DNA of 64,000 nt from Alphaproteobacteria bacterium (lineage in GTDB: Bacteria > Myxococcota_A > UBA796 > GCA-2862545), in assembly GCA_020632915.1 (NCBI GenBank), contig JACKEP010000020.1, forward strand, positions 1 to 64,000, given 5' to 3'. The notes under the pieces are model-generated. The model did not search any database, was not told the DNA's origin, and saw only the letters and a program-made list of their open reading frames with translations. Of this stretch, positions 17,510 through 26,466 are shown piece by piece. Numbering within the stretch: the stretch's first letter is position 1; each line of letters opens with the position of its first letter. The position numbers and the translations under genes are program-made.

Positions 17510-18526
17510 CTACTTCGCCCCGGTGGCGTAGGTGTAGGCGTACAGATCGGCGGGGTCGGGGTCGGGCGCGGCCTCGGCGAAGGCGTAGGCCTCCTTGGCG
17601 ATGGCCTTGGCCTCCTCCTGCAGCGGCTGGAGCGCGTCGTCGTCGACGCCGTGCTCGGACGCGAGGCGCTGCTCGACCAGCTTGAGGCCGTCGGTGGTCT
17701 TGCGGTGCTCGTCGACCTCGTCCTTGCTCCGGTACTTGGCCGGGTCGGACATCGAGTGGCCCTGGTAGCGGTAGGTGATGGCCTCGAGCAGCACCGGCCC
17801 GTTCCCGGCGCGCGCGTGGTCGACCGCCGCCTTGACGTTGCGGTAGACGTCGACGACGTCGAAGGCCTCGAACTGCCAGTGCTTCATCCCCAGGCCCTCG
17901 CCACGGCGCGACATGTCCTTCTCGTAGGACTGGCGGTCGAGGCTGGTGCCCATGGCGTAGTAGTTGTTCTCGCAGAGGAACACGGCGGGCAGCGACCAGA
18001 GCTGCGACAGCTCGAGGGCCTCGTAGAACGCGCCCTGCTGGGCCGCCCCTTCCCCGAAGAACGTGAGCGAGACGCGGCCGTTGGCCAGGTAGCGGGCAGC
18101 GAACGCCGCACCGGCGCCGAGCGGCACCTGGCCGCCGACGATGCCGTAGCCACCCCAGAAGTTGTGCTCGCGGCTCACCAGGTGCATCGACCCGCCGATG
18201 CCGCGCGTGGTGCCGCTCGCCTTGCCGAACAGCTCGGCCATGACCGCCTTGGGGTCGGCGCCGCGGGCCATGATCTGGCCGTGGTCGCGGTAGGCCGCGA
18301 CGACGTAGTCGTCCGCCTCCAACGCGGCACACGCGCCGACGGCCACCGCCTCCTGTCCGATGTACAGGTGGCAGAAGCCCTTGATCTTCTTCATCGTGTA
18401 GGCCTTCGCGGCCTGCTCCTCGACGCGGCGGATGAGCAGCATCTGCCGGTAGAGCTCGAGGAGCATCGCCTTGGAGACGGGTGCGTCCGGGACCGGGTCG
18501 TTCACGCGGGCTCCATGCAGGTCCAT
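17510..18526 (-). CDS. pdhA: Pyruvate dehydrogenase E1 component, alpha subunit
   Basis: 338 residues. Seen: RDHGQIMARGADPKAVMAEL, the regulatory-loop-like GIGGSMHLVSREHNFWGGYG, the thiamine-diphosphate motif beginning GEGAAQQGAFYEALELS and ending CENN, and YRYQGHSMSDPAKYRSKDEV. ATG at 18526 (AGGGGTGG upstream) is my choice; a GTG 7 codons later with GGAG five bases upstream is also good, and the open frame beyond 18526 looks like non-coding leader. First gene of the pdh operon. A phased CTCACG repeat array lies 125-190 bases upstream and could regulate it. Confidence 0.94.
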   Translation of the reverse strand: MDLHGARVNDPVPDAPVSKAMLLELYRQMLLIRRVEEQAAKAYTMKKIKGFCHLYIGQEAVAVGACAALEADDYVVAAYRDHGQIMARGADPKAVMAELFGKASGTTRGIGGSMHLVSREHNFWGGYGIVGGQVPLGAGAAFAARYLANGRVSLTFFGEGAAQQGAFYEALELSQLWSLPAVFLCENNYYAMGTSLDRQSYEKDMSRRGEGLGMKHWQFEAFDVVDVYRNVKAAVDHARAGNGPVLLEAITYRYQGHSMSDPAKYRSKDEVDEHRKTTDGLKLVEQRLASEHGVDDDALQPLQEEAKAIAKEAYAFAEAAPDPDPADLYAYTYATGAK

Positions 18527-18780
18527 CGCGTACCACCCCTGCGGCGGCGGGCGCAACCCGCCGTGGCCGTCCGCGACAGCCTCGGCGCCCGCCGCGGTGC
18601 CCGGTGGGGGAGCGGGCGTCGCCCCGCGGCGCGACCCTCGACGCGCCGGCGGCTCACGCAGGCTCACGCCGGCTCACGCGCGCCTCACGGCCTGGTCAGG
18701 AGGGCCTCACGAGGCACGGCGCGCCCGGTCCGTGGTGCAGGAGGGCGCGGGCGGACCTCACCGGGTGCCGCGGCCGGTCC
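18527..18780. promoter_or_regulatory. Leader region of the pdh operon
   Basis: Non-coding 254 bases between pdhA and the next lipoprotein gene. It must hold the pdh promoter. The visible structure is an array of CTCACG words at 18653, 18663, 18673, 18684 and 18706 (first bases), listed separately. No clear sigma-70 boxes could be picked in this base composition. Confidence 0.5.
18651..18712. repeat. Helically phased CTCACG repeat array
   Basis: Three tandem 10-base units starting GGCTCACGC (18651, 18661, 18671) are followed by CCTCACGG and CCTCACGA, so CTCACG recurs at spacings of 10, 10, 11 and 22 bases, close to one or two helical turns. It lies upstream of pdhA on the side where an activator or repressor would bind (minus-strand reading CGTGAG). 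A related copy lies at 18780-18785. Confidence 0.6.
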
Positions 18781-19719
18781 TCACGGGATCGGCTGGGGCG
18801 TGACGCTCCAGTCGGACTGGTGGGCCGTGAACCGGAACGCGCCACTGACGGCGGGCTGGCCACCCACCTGGAGGTCGGCGGCGCCGTTGACGGCGAGTCG
18901 CGCCAGGTTGATGAACCCGTCGGCGGTGGTGCCCGGGCCGTAGAAGCTGAGGACGAGGGGCGTCACGATGTCGTCCATGATCACGGCCGTGGGGATGGCT
19001 GCCCCGATGAACCCGGGGTCGATCGACGACGTCGAGATCGTGCCCTCGGACAGGGCGTGCGGCGACGAGATCTGGATCAGCGGCTCGTCGGGGTAGAACT
19101 GGAGGGGGATCGTGAGGCTGTCGGGGCCGGTCTCGTAGTAGTCGGCGGCGGTGAACCCGCCGTGGAGCTGCTCGATGGCGTCACCGCTGGCGTCGTAGAA
19201 CTCGGGGAGCGTCCACAGCGACAGGTCCTCGTGGCGCTCGCCCTGGACCACGTCGACGACCAACGCCTCGGTGGTGCTGTCGTAGCGCGCCTCCAGCAGC
19301 ACGATCGCGCGCTCCTCCAGGATGAGCTCGTCGATGTTGCTGTTGATGCCGGCGAGGGTGAAGTCGCCCGGCAACCCCAAGGCGCTGATCGCGGCGATCA
19401 GGCCGGCGATGGCGTTGTCCTCGGTGCCGTCGTTGTCGAGGTCGATGCCGCGGGTGGCGGGCAGGATCTCGAGGGAGTCGACCTTGTACCGGGCGTTCGT
19501 GAACGACACCGTGAACCCGGCGTCGGTGTCGGTGTCGGTGTCCGTGTCCGTGTCGGCCACCGTGTCGGTGTCGGTCGTGTCGGTCGTGTCGCTGTCGACC
19601 GTGTCCGAGTCGGCATCGGTGTCGGTGTCGACCACGTCCTTGTCGGTGGCGTCGGTGGCGGACGTGCACGCCGCCGATCCGAGCAGGGCGAGGCAGAGGG
19701 TGATGGTAGCGCGCTGCAT
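18781..19719 (-). CDS. Lipoprotein with long Asp-Thr linker
   Basis: 312 residues. Signal peptide with lipobox LLGSAAC (Cys18), then about 45 residues dominated by Asp-Thr repeats, then a 230-residue globular part starting FTVSFTNARYKVDSLEILP. The globular part resembles no family I can name; it has a DLDNDGTEDN loop that could bind calcium and a Ser/Ile/Thr-rich C-terminal half. ATG at 19719 fits the signal peptide exactly; an upstream in-frame GTG/ATG extension adds a positively charged stretch without support. Divergent from the pentapeptide gene across 71 bases. Probably anchored in the outer membrane with the linker as spacer. Confidence 0.78.
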   Translation of the reverse strand: MQRATITLCLALLGSAACTSATDATDKDVVDTDTDADSDTVDSDTTDTTDTDTVADTDTDTDTDTDAGFTVSFTNARYKVDSLEILPATRGIDLDNDGTEDNAIAGLIAAISALGLPGDFTLAGINSNIDELILEERAIVLLEARYDSTTEALVVDVVQGERHEDLSLWTLPEFYDASGDAIEQLHGGFTAADYYETGPDSLTIPLQFYPDEPLIQISSPHALSEGTISTSSIDPGFIGAAIPTAVIMDDIVTPLVLSFYGPGTTADGFINLARLAVNGAADLQVGGQPAVSGAFRFTAHQSDWSVTPQPIP

Positions 19720-19790
19720 GATAGACCCCCGGGCGCGACAAGGTGCCACCGCTCTCGACCGAGCGCAAGCGTGATGCGCGGAGGATGACC

Positions 19791-21653
19791 ATGGGCCTGC
19801 TGGACAAGCTCCAAGCAGGGGATGTAGCCGGCTTCAACGACGGCCGGGACGACCTCGGCCGCGAGGAGCTCTTCGCCGCCGAGCTGGCCGAGCTCGTGCT
19901 GCACGGTGTCGATCTGTCGGGGGTCAACCTCGACAAGGCCGACCTGACGGGTACGGACCTCACCGAGGCCAACCTGGTGCGCGCGTCGATGTCCGACGTC
20001 GACGGGGCCGGGCTCATCCTCGACGGTGCGCTGGCGATGAAGGTGCGCCTGCGCGACGCCTGGCTCGAAGACGCGGACCTGACCGGCGCGGATCTGTCCG
20101 GGGCCGATCTGGCCGGCGCGGTCCTGCACCGCAGCAAGGGCGAGGCGGTGCGGCTGCTCCAGGCGCGCCTGAAGGACGTGGGGGCCCACGAGGCGAGCTG
20201 GCCGCTGGCCGACCTGTCCGAGGCCACGCTCAAGGGGGCCGACTTCACGGGGGCCGACCTGTCCCGGGCCCGCCTCGTCGACGCCAAGGCGGGCGGGTGC
20301 ACGCTCGCCGGGGCACGCCTCGACGGCATCGACGCCGCGGGCGTGCGGCTCGGCGGGGCCAACCTGGCGGGAGCCACGCTATCGGGCGCGCGCCTGGCCG
20401 GTGCCCACCTCGCGGGTGCAGACCTGTCCGGCGCCGACCTGCGCCACGCCGATCTGTCCCGCGCCAACCTCACCGGCGCGGTGATGACGGGCGCGAACCT
20501 GTCGGGCGCGAGCCTGGTCGATGCCTGCCTCGATCAGGTGGATCTGGCCGAGGTCACGCTCACCGAGGCCGATCTGTCCGGTCTCGACCCGGTCACGCTC
20601 GGGCTGGCCGACGCCGTCGTCGAGGAGCTGGCCGCCCACGGCGCCCGCTTCGATCCCGACGCGCCGCTGGTCTTCGACGATCCGGCCGTGGCCTGCGTGG
20701 GCGACGCCGTCGGCTGCCTGTGGCTCAACGCCGACGGCCCCGAGACGCTCACGCTCCGGTGGGCGGTGCAGCGGCCGGGCGCGGTCCTGCGCACGGGGGT
20801 CCTGCCGGTGAGCGGCACGAGCGTGCTGTTCCACGGCATCGTCGCCCGCGACGACGGTTTCTCGCTCGTCGCCCTGCTCGAACGCGCCGACGGCGTGGTC
20901 GCCTCGGTGTGGCCGCTGCCGGCCGACGGGCGCGCGGGCCGGCCGGTGGTCTCGTCCCTCGGCTACGAGCCCGCCGTACAGCCCGCGATGCGGCGCGAGG
21001 GCGACGCCGTCTGGCTGTTCGGCATCGCCCGTCAGGGTCCCACGATCGTCGTGCACCGCGATCGCGGCGACGGCGAGGGGTTCACGGCGGTCGGGTCCAC
21101 CCACATGCCGCAGGCCCGTGGCTTCCTCGGGCGCACCCACCCGGTGCTGGTGTCGAAGGGGGGCGTGGCCATGGCCATCCAGCCTCAGGGACCGATGGCC
21201 CCCCACCGCATGCCCGACGGCTTCCCGGCCACCACCAGCGCCGCAGCGCCCGCGGGCGACCGCGTGGTGGCGGTCTGGAACACGCTGCCCCAGGGCAAGG
21301 ATCCGGGCGGGCTGCGCTCGGTGGTCCTGGGCGACCGCCACGCCCGGGAGCCGCGGATCCTGTCGACCGACCCGCGGGTCTCCGGGCTCGACGCCGTCCC
21401 CGACGGCGACGTCGTCCGCGTCGCGTGGACGCAGGACGACGGCGCGGGCGGCGGCACCTGCCACGTGGTCACCCTGCCCGACGGTGAGCCGACCACGATC
21501 CCCACGTCCGACGGCCCGTTCGACGACGTGCGCCTGGTGCGTCACGCCGACGACGACAGCTTGCGGTTGGTCCTGGGCACGGCCGATGGCCGGGTGATCG
21601 TGTGTGGCCTCGACGGCCGCGGGCGCGTCGAGCTGACCGATCCCGACGCGTGA
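19791..21653 (+). CDS. Pentapeptide-repeat protein fused to a beta-propeller-like domain
   Basis: 620 residues. The first 30 residues are a short helical lead, then about residues 40-265 form pentapeptide repeats with the A(D/N)L(S/T)x consensus (ADLTGTDLTEANLV, ADLSGADLAGAVL, ANLTGAVMTGANLSG), predicted to fold as a right-handed quadrilateral helix. Residues 280-620 are a different region of repeated beta-strand pairs ending in Trp/Asp turns (VAVWNTLPQGKD, VVRVAWTQDDGAG), compatible with a beta-propeller. No signal peptide. ATG at 19791 has GGAGG six bases before; the ATG two codons earlier would leave no spacing. Function unknown; pentapeptide proteins elsewhere act as DNA mimics or scaffolds. 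Confidence 0.85.
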   Translation: MGLLDKLQAGDVAGFNDGRDDLGREELFAAELAELVLHGVDLSGVNLDKADLTGTDLTEANLVRASMSDVDGAGLILDGALAMKVRLRDAWLEDADLTGADLSGADLAGAVLHRSKGEAVRLLQARLKDVGAHEASWPLADLSEATLKGADFTGADLSRARLVDAKAGGCTLAGARLDGIDAAGVRLGGANLAGATLSGARLAGAHLAGADLSGADLRHADLSRANLTGAVMTGANLSGASLVDACLDQVDLAEVTLTEADLSGLDPVTLGLADAVVEELAAHGARFDPDAPLVFDDPAVACVGDAVGCLWLNADGPETLTLRWAVQRPGAVLRTGVLPVSGTSVLFHGIVARDDGFSLVALLERADGVVASVWPLPADGRAGRPVVSSLGYEPAVQPAMRREGDAVWLFGIARQGPTIVVHRDRGDGEGFTAVGSTHMPQARGFLGRTHPVLVSKGGVAMAIQPQGPMAPHRMPDGFPATTSAAAPAGDRVVAVWNTLPQGKDPGGLRSVVLGDRHAREPRILSTDPRVSGLDAVPDGDVVRVAWTQDDGAGGGTCHVVTLPDGEPTTIPTSDGPFDDVRLVRHADDDSLRLVLGTADGRVIVCGLDGRGRVELTDPDA

Positions 21654-21655
21654 GT

Positions 21656-21692
21656 CCACGTCGGCCCCGGTCGTGTCGGGGTCGGAACGTGG
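21656..21692 (+). terminator. Hairpin after the pentapeptide gene
   Basis: CCACGT/ACGTGG outer arms and GCCCCG/CGGGGT inner arms form a long stem three bases beyond the stop codon. No T-run follows, so it would be a stem-only terminator or a 3' end stabiliser. Confidence 0.4.
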
Positions 21693-21780
21693 GGCGCGCG
21701 AACGCCTGCGGTCGGGTGGTTCCCTGCGGTCGGCGTGCCAGGAATGAGGTAGGCTGACGCGCGCACTGGCAGGGGGCCGG

Positions 21781-22242
21781 GTGGCGAAGAAGATCCGCAG
21801 CGAACCGCCGCCTCGAAGGCGCCTCCTGGCGCCCACGGGGCCCGAGGGCGTTCGCGCGCCGGGCACGTCGCTCGATCCGTCCACCGCGGCCGAGGCCGAT
21901 CCCCCCACGCCCGCGCTGGGCGGCGAGGTGGCGCCCGCGCCGCTGCCGTCCGGACGTGTGCGGCCGTTCGGCGCGCCGGTGCCCACCCAACCTGGCGAAG
22001 AGCTCGAAGCCTCGCTGCGTCACGCGGTCCACGACGACGACAACCTCGTGCCGCGCAGCCTGGAACACCTCATGGAGGACGTCCAGATCCTGTCCGCCGA
22101 GGTGGAGCCGCTGCCGCCGGAGGACGACGTCGACGGGCCACCGGACCGGGCGCGGGCGATCGCCATCGGCCTGTTGATCGGCGCCGCGCTCGGCCTCGTG
22201 ATCGACGCGATCCTGTCGAACTGGCTCTTCTCGGGCCTCTGA
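21781..22242 (+). CDS. Small C-tail-anchored membrane protein, unknown
   Basis: 153 residues, not recognised. N-terminal half is Pro/Arg/Ala-rich and likely disordered with a basic start (MAKKIRSEPPPRRRLL); the middle has an acidic helical segment (LEHLMEDVQILSAEVEPLPPEDDV); the last 25 residues form one hydrophobic helix (AIAIGLLIGAALGLVIDAIL) followed by a short tail, so the protein should sit in the inner membrane with most of it in the cytoplasm. GTG start preceded by a G-rich AGGGGG. Stands alone between a hairpin and the convergent 22.3-28.2 kb operon. Confidence 0.7.
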   Translation: MAKKIRSEPPPRRRLLAPTGPEGVRAPGTSLDPSTAAEADPPTPALGGEVAPAPLPSGRVRPFGAPVPTQPGEELEASLRHAVHDDDNLVPRSLEHLMEDVQILSAEVEPLPPEDDVDGPPDRARAIAIGLLIGAALGLVIDAILSNWLFSGL

Positions 22243-22276
22243 GCCCGCCGGCACGACAGGGCGGCGCCGGCCGCGC

Positions 22277-24763
22277 CTAGCGCGGACCCTCCGGGAGGCC
22301 CGGCCGATCGCCGTCGGCGGGGCCTGCGAGGCGACCGCGACAGGCACGGAGCGTGGCCAGATCGGCCCGCGTGAGCGTGGTGCTGCGCACCAATGCCTGC
22401 TCGACGAGGTCGTGTCCTTCGATCCACGCGCGCCAGGCCACGGCCGGCGAGGTGTCGGGACAGGTCCACACGGCGGGGTCGGCGCCCGGGGGGGCGGGCC
22501 GCACCCAGGTGCGCAGGCCCAGGCCGCCGGTGGCGTCGTCTCCGCCGCGGACATCGAGGGGGTCGCGATCGAAGGGGTGGTGCACCGGCGCCGACAGGCG
22601 GATCGGCGCGCCGGCGTCGGCGATGCCGTCGAACGCCAGGCCGGCGGTGGACGGGGCGTCGAGGAGGCGCGCCAGCCACCCGGCGCGGTGGGGGCCCGGC
22701 ACCGCGGCGAGCTCCCGGCGCAGCCCGAGCGCCTCGGTGCCCGACAGCGTCCACGTCACCCCGGGCTGGCCGTCGTCGTCGATGCGCTCGCGGATCTCGA
22801 GCGCGCCCACGCCGTTGGGCACGGGGCCGTCCAGCCGCCAGCGGGTGCCGTCGTCGACGACGCCACTGGGCAGACCGTCGGTGACGGCGGGGACGGGGAT
22901 GGTGGCGTAGGCGCGACCGAGCGCGGCGCCGCCGAGGAGCTCCGGTCGGACCTCGAACGGTCCGCACACCGCGCACGCGATGTCGAGCCAGCCGCCGCGT
23001 CCGTCGTGCTCCAGGCGCACGAGCGCGTGGTCGAAGCCGAGCGGTGCCAGCCCCGGCGCCGGGCCGTCGGCGCGGGACCGCACGAGGTAGGTGTCGGCCG
23101 TGAGGCGTGCCTGGCGGGCATACAGCGTGGCCAGCATCGCCGCCTCGGGCTCGGTGACCGCGCGGCCCCTCCGCGCCGCGAGCAGCGGGCGGGGGCGGGT
23201 GGGATCGACCTGGAGGGGGGCGATCGTGACCCGCTCCAGCGTGAGGTCGCGCAGCAGGGCGGCCAGCTCCCAGTCCCGCCGGCCCGACTTGCTCGCCACG
23301 GCCAGCCCCGGCTCGGGCAGGCTGGAGGCGACGAACCGGTCCCAGAGCTCCTCCACGAGGCGCTCCCGGTCGGCGAGCAGCGTGTCGCCCGCGAGGTGGG
23401 CGAGCCGCCACGCCCCCGGCTCGACCACGGCCTCTCCCGGCGTCACCGTGCCATCGGGCCGCGTCCACGAGGCGGCGATCGTGGCGTGCGCCGCGGGCAC
23501 CTCCAGGGTGCCCCACACGTCTTCGAGCGGGCGCGTGACCGTCCAGGTGCACGCGGGGGTGCCCGGCGCGGCGGCCAGCCACACCGCACCCCCGGCGACG
23601 CGGCCGTGGTCGCACCCGGTCACCTGCGCGTCGAGGGCATCGACCGGCAGGGCGACGAAGGCCGTGTGGGCTGTGGAGGAGCTGTGGGCTGTCGTGTCGG
23701 CGTCCGGCCACGTCAGCGTGTGCTCCTCGCGGTAGGTCAGCCCGCCGCCCACGCGCAGGCGGGCGAGGGGACGCCGACCGGACACCGCGACCACCACGTG
23801 CTCGCTGTGGACGGGCGGGGACGACGCTGCCGGGAGCCGGGGCGGGATGGCCCGCGCGAGCGCGACACCCGACGGGGTGTGCCAGGCGCCGGCGGGCGCG
23901 CCGAGGTCGGGGTGGGGCAGCAGGTGCGGGCCGTCGTCGGCCCACCACACCGCCACCTCGGGCGCGTCGAGCGCGGGGGCGGTGTCGGCATCGGGGGACC
24001 ACCGCGCCACCTCCACGCGGTCCGGGCCGCCCCGGGTCAGCGCGACCAGCGTGCGTGCGACGCCGCGCCCGTCGGCCACCCCCAGCGCGAGCGCCGCGTC
24101 CCCCGACACCGGCGCGCGGCCGAACCACGCCACGGGCACAGCGCGCAGGGCGTGGACCTGCTCACGGGCCTGGACCGCCGTCAGCCCGGAGGCGCTGGCA
24201 GGTGCGGACGGCGCGGGCGACCGGTCGGCCCACGGGTGGGTCAGCACCGCTGCGGCACCGGGCCGGGCGTCGGCGACCCACGCCGTGCGCTTGTCCAGCG
24301 CCACGCCCTCCAAGGCCGGCGTGAACGCGCGAGGCACCACCAGCTCGGCGAACGCGGCGTGGTCGCGACCGGGCGTCCACCGGTAGTCGACCGGACGCGT
24401 CCACGCGCGCGTCAGGTCGAGGTCGACGCGGTCGCCTTCGACGAGCTCCGGCAGCGTCCACCGGACCCGTCGCAGCCCGTTCGGGTCGTGGACGGTCACG
24501 GTCACGCGTTCGGGCCCCAACGGGTAGCGGCGCGACGCGTCGGGGCGCACCCGTCCCGACCACGCCGTGAGGTCGACCCCGTCGGGCAACGCCAGATCGA
24601 CATGGTCGCAGCCCGGCTTCGCGACCAGCGCGACGTGGACCTCCTCCTGCCAGCCGACGTCGTCGAAGCGCACCGCGGTGTGGGTCGACAGCAGCACGCA
24701 CGCCCCGACCTCCAGGAACGGCGCGGCGAGCGGCGCGGCGAGCACCGGGACGAACGGCGTCAT
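22277..24763 (-). CDS. Large protein with degenerate transglutaminase-like region
   Basis: 828 residues. An early hydrophobic stretch (PFVPVLAAPLAAPFLEVGACVLL) may be a non-cleaved signal or part of the fold. The 460-610 region resembles the transglutaminase-like part of DUF3857-type proteins: SKSGRRDWELAALLRDL, then FDHALVRLEHDG and GGWLDIACAVCGPF followed by PELLGGAALG. In active members a Cys precedes the RDWELAALL-like helix and His and Asp lie in the FDHAL and WLD segments; here the Cys position is Gly/Arg, so catalysis is doubtful. C-terminal part is beta-rich. It starts within the stop of the HEAT gene (ATGA overlap) and is the last gene of the four-gene NACHT unit. Function unknown. 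Confidence 0.72.
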   Translation of the reverse strand: MTPFVPVLAAPLAAPFLEVGACVLLSTHTAVRFDDVGWQEEVHVALVAKPGCDHVDLALPDGVDLTAWSGRVRPDASRRYPLGPERVTVTVHDPNGLRRVRWTLPELVEGDRVDLDLTRAWTRPVDYRWTPGRDHAAFAELVVPRAFTPALEGVALDKRTAWVADARPGAAAVLTHPWADRSPAPSAPASASGLTAVQAREQVHALRAVPVAWFGRAPVSGDAALALGVADGRGVARTLVALTRGGPDRVEVARWSPDADTAPALDAPEVAVWWADDGPHLLPHPDLGAPAGAWHTPSGVALARAIPPRLPAASSPPVHSEHVVVAVSGRRPLARLRVGGGLTYREEHTLTWPDADTTAHSSSTAHTAFVALPVDALDAQVTGCDHGRVAGGAVWLAAAPGTPACTWTVTRPLEDVWGTLEVPAAHATIAASWTRPDGTVTPGEAVVEPGAWRLAHLAGDTLLADRERLVEELWDRFVASSLPEPGLAVASKSGRRDWELAALLRDLTLERVTIAPLQVDPTRPRPLLAARRGRAVTEPEAAMLATLYARQARLTADTYLVRSRADGPAPGLAPLGFDHALVRLEHDGRGGWLDIACAVCGPFEVRPELLGGAALGRAYATIPVPAVTDGLPSGVVDDGTRWRLDGPVPNGVGALEIRERIDDDGQPGVTWTLSGTEALGLRRELAAVPGPHRAGWLARLLDAPSTAGLAFDGIADAGAPIRLSAPVHHPFDRDPLDVRGGDDATGGLGLRTWVRPAPPGADPAVWTCPDTSPAVAWRAWIEGHDLVEQALVRSTTLTRADLATLRACRGRLAGPADGDRPGLPEGPR

Positions 24764-25557
24764 CCCTCGTCCCCGTCGTCGTCGTCGCCCGCTGCCTCAG
24801 CGTCGCGGGCAGCCCGTGCGGCGCGACGGCGAGCGCGCTCGACCTCCTCCTTGAGCAGCTTGGGCAGGCCCCCACGCACGGCGTCGGCCCAGCTCGCGAC
24901 ACCCGCCGGGTCGTCTGCGGTCCACGCGCGGAGCACGCGACGGAGCGCCTTGCGGACCATCGGGCTCTCGTCCCGCAGGAAGGCGTCGGCCAGCGTGGTG
25001 AGGTCGGCCGCACGCGCAGCGTCGACGAAGCGGATGTGGCGCTCGCCGAGCCGCTCGCGCAGGGCCGCGGCGCACGGGCCCTGCAGGGGCTCGGGCGTGA
25101 GCGCGAGGCCGGCGGACACGACCGCGCGTCGGGCGGCTTCGTGGCCGGCGGCACGCGCGGCCTCGATCAACGGCGCCAGCCCGCGGCCCGAGGCGAGCGC
25201 TGCGGGACCGAGCACGAACCACCCGAGCGCGTCGGCGGACTGCGGATCGTCGACCCGCTCCAGCCAGCCCAGGCCGAGGTCGAGCGCCGTGTCCGGTGCA
25301 TCAGGGAGCGCGGCGGCGACGAGCCCGATGGCCATCAGTCCGTCCTCGAACGCGGCGGCGAACAGCCGGTCGAGCGCGCCCTCGTCGCGGTCGAGGACCA
25401 CCTCCTCCTCGTGCCACGCGGCCGCCAGCAGGCGTGCCAGCTCGCCGTCGGAGACGCCGCGGACGCCCTTGAGCGGGTGGGCGTGCTGACGGCGGGCGGC
25501 GGCGGTGCGCCGGTCGGCGAGCGCCTCCAGGGTGTCGGACAGGGTGGCCTCGTCCAT
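24760..25557 (-). CDS. HEAT-repeat protein (AlkD-like fold)
   Basis: 265 residues, almost wholly helical pairs typical of HEAT repeats, with HPLKGVRGVSDGELARLL near 27, AAWHEEEVVLDRD near 46 and RDESPMVRKALRRVLRAW near 195. The N-terminal HPLKGVRG block recalls AlkD-type DNA alkylation repair proteins, but the Trp/Asp residues of the AlkD catalytic pocket are not evident, so a binding rather than glycosylase role is possible. Ends in a highly charged ARRRAARAARDAEAAGDDDD tail. Overlaps the 828-residue gene by four bases and follows the hydrolase gene by 3 bases; part of the NACHT unit. Confidence 0.68.
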   Translation of the reverse strand: MDEATLSDTLEALADRRTAAARRQHAHPLKGVRGVSDGELARLLAAAWHEEEVVLDRDEGALDRLFAAAFEDGLMAIGLVAAALPDAPDTALDLGLGWLERVDDPQSADALGWFVLGPAALASGRGLAPLIEAARAAGHEAARRAVVSAGLALTPEPLQGPCAAALRERLGERHIRFVDAARAADLTTLADAFLRDESPMVRKALRRVLRAWTADDPAGVASWADAVRGGLPKLLKEEVERARRRAARAARDAEAAGDDDDGDEG

Positions 25558-25560
25558 CGG

Positions 25561-26466
25561 TCAGGTCTCCAGGAAGCGCGCGAGCACGTCGGCCAGCGCG
25601 TCGGGGGCGTCGTGGTGCAGCAGGTGGCCGGCACCGGGCACGACGACCGCGGTGGCGTGGCGCAAGGCCTGCACCCGCGCCGCCACGTCGAGCTGGCGGT
25701 AGGGGCTGTCCTCGCCGTCGACGAGCAACGTGGGCGCCTCGATGCGGGCCAGGTGGCGCAGGTGCAGCGCTTCCTGGAACGGCACCGGCGACCGCCCGCG
25801 GTGGAGGGGATCCCAGGTCCACGTCAGGGTGCCCGGCTCGGGCGCTTCGACCGCCGGGTCGCCGTCGACGACCGGCCGCGTGACCCGGGCGGCCAGGCGC
25901 CGCGCCCGCGCGGGGTCGAGCCGTGGCGCGGCGCGCAGGAGGCGTGCCGTCGCGGCGTCCAGGTCGGGCAGGCTCGGATGGCGCCGTGGCTCGGCGAGCT
26001 GATCGAGGTAGGCGACCGCGTTCGTCGTCGCGCGTTCCGTGCCGTCGGGGGGACCGAGCCCCTCCAGCAGCGCCAGGCGTCGCACCCGGTCGGGGCGACA
26101 GGCCGCCACCAGGCCTGCGATTGTGCCGCCCATCGAGTGCCCGACGAGATCGACGGGCGACGGCCCCAGCGACCGGAGGAGGCCGTCGACGTCGGCGACG
26201 TAGTCCCAGAAGTGGTAGAAGCCGCCGGCTCCGACGTGCTCGGACAGGCCGTGCCCGCGGTGGTCCGGCGCCACCACGTGACGGCCTCGCGCCACCAGGG
26301 CCTGCGCCACGGCGTCCCACGCCGGGCCCTGCTCGAGGTAGCCGTGCAGCACGACCACCGGCGGCGACGTCGTGGGCGCGCCCCACGACGCCACCCGCAG
26401 CCGCAGGCCCCGCGGACCGGTGACGACGTCGTGCTCGCGCCAGCCGTCGGCGACGGGGGCGCTCAC
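25561..26466 (-). CDS. Alpha/beta hydrolase
   Basis: 301 residues. Seen: oxyanion segment VVLHGYLEQG, nucleophile elbow GHSMGG (Ser near 110), acid in VDGEDS near 248 and His in GAGHLLHHDAP near 279, with a helical cap between. Substrate unknown; family members are esterases, lipases, haloalkane or epoxide hydrolases. GTG start at 26466 overlaps the stop of the NACHT gene as GTGA, so the hydrolase is translated in step with it. The in-frame extension upstream runs antisense-free through the NACHT gene in another frame and is a shadow. Confidence 0.88.
   Translation of the reverse strand: MSAPVADGWREHDVVTGPRGLRLRVASWGAPTTSPPVVVLHGYLEQGPAWDAVAQALVARGRHVVAPDHRGHGLSEHVGAGGFYHFWDYVADVDGLLRSLGPSPVDLVGHSMGGTIAGLVAACRPDRVRRLALLEGLGPPDGTERATTNAVAYLDQLAEPRRHPSLPDLDAATARLLRAAPRLDPARARRLAARVTRPVVDGDPAVEAPEPGTLTWTWDPLHRGRSPVPFQEALHLRHLARIEAPTLLVDGEDSPYRQLDVAARVQALRHATAVVVPGAGHLLHHDAPDALADVLARFLET

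Noticed and set aside
22412..25489. 1025-codon plus-strand frame over the NACHT operon
   Set aside because: No domain or ribosome site; antisense to genes with overlapping starts and stops and recognisable folds.
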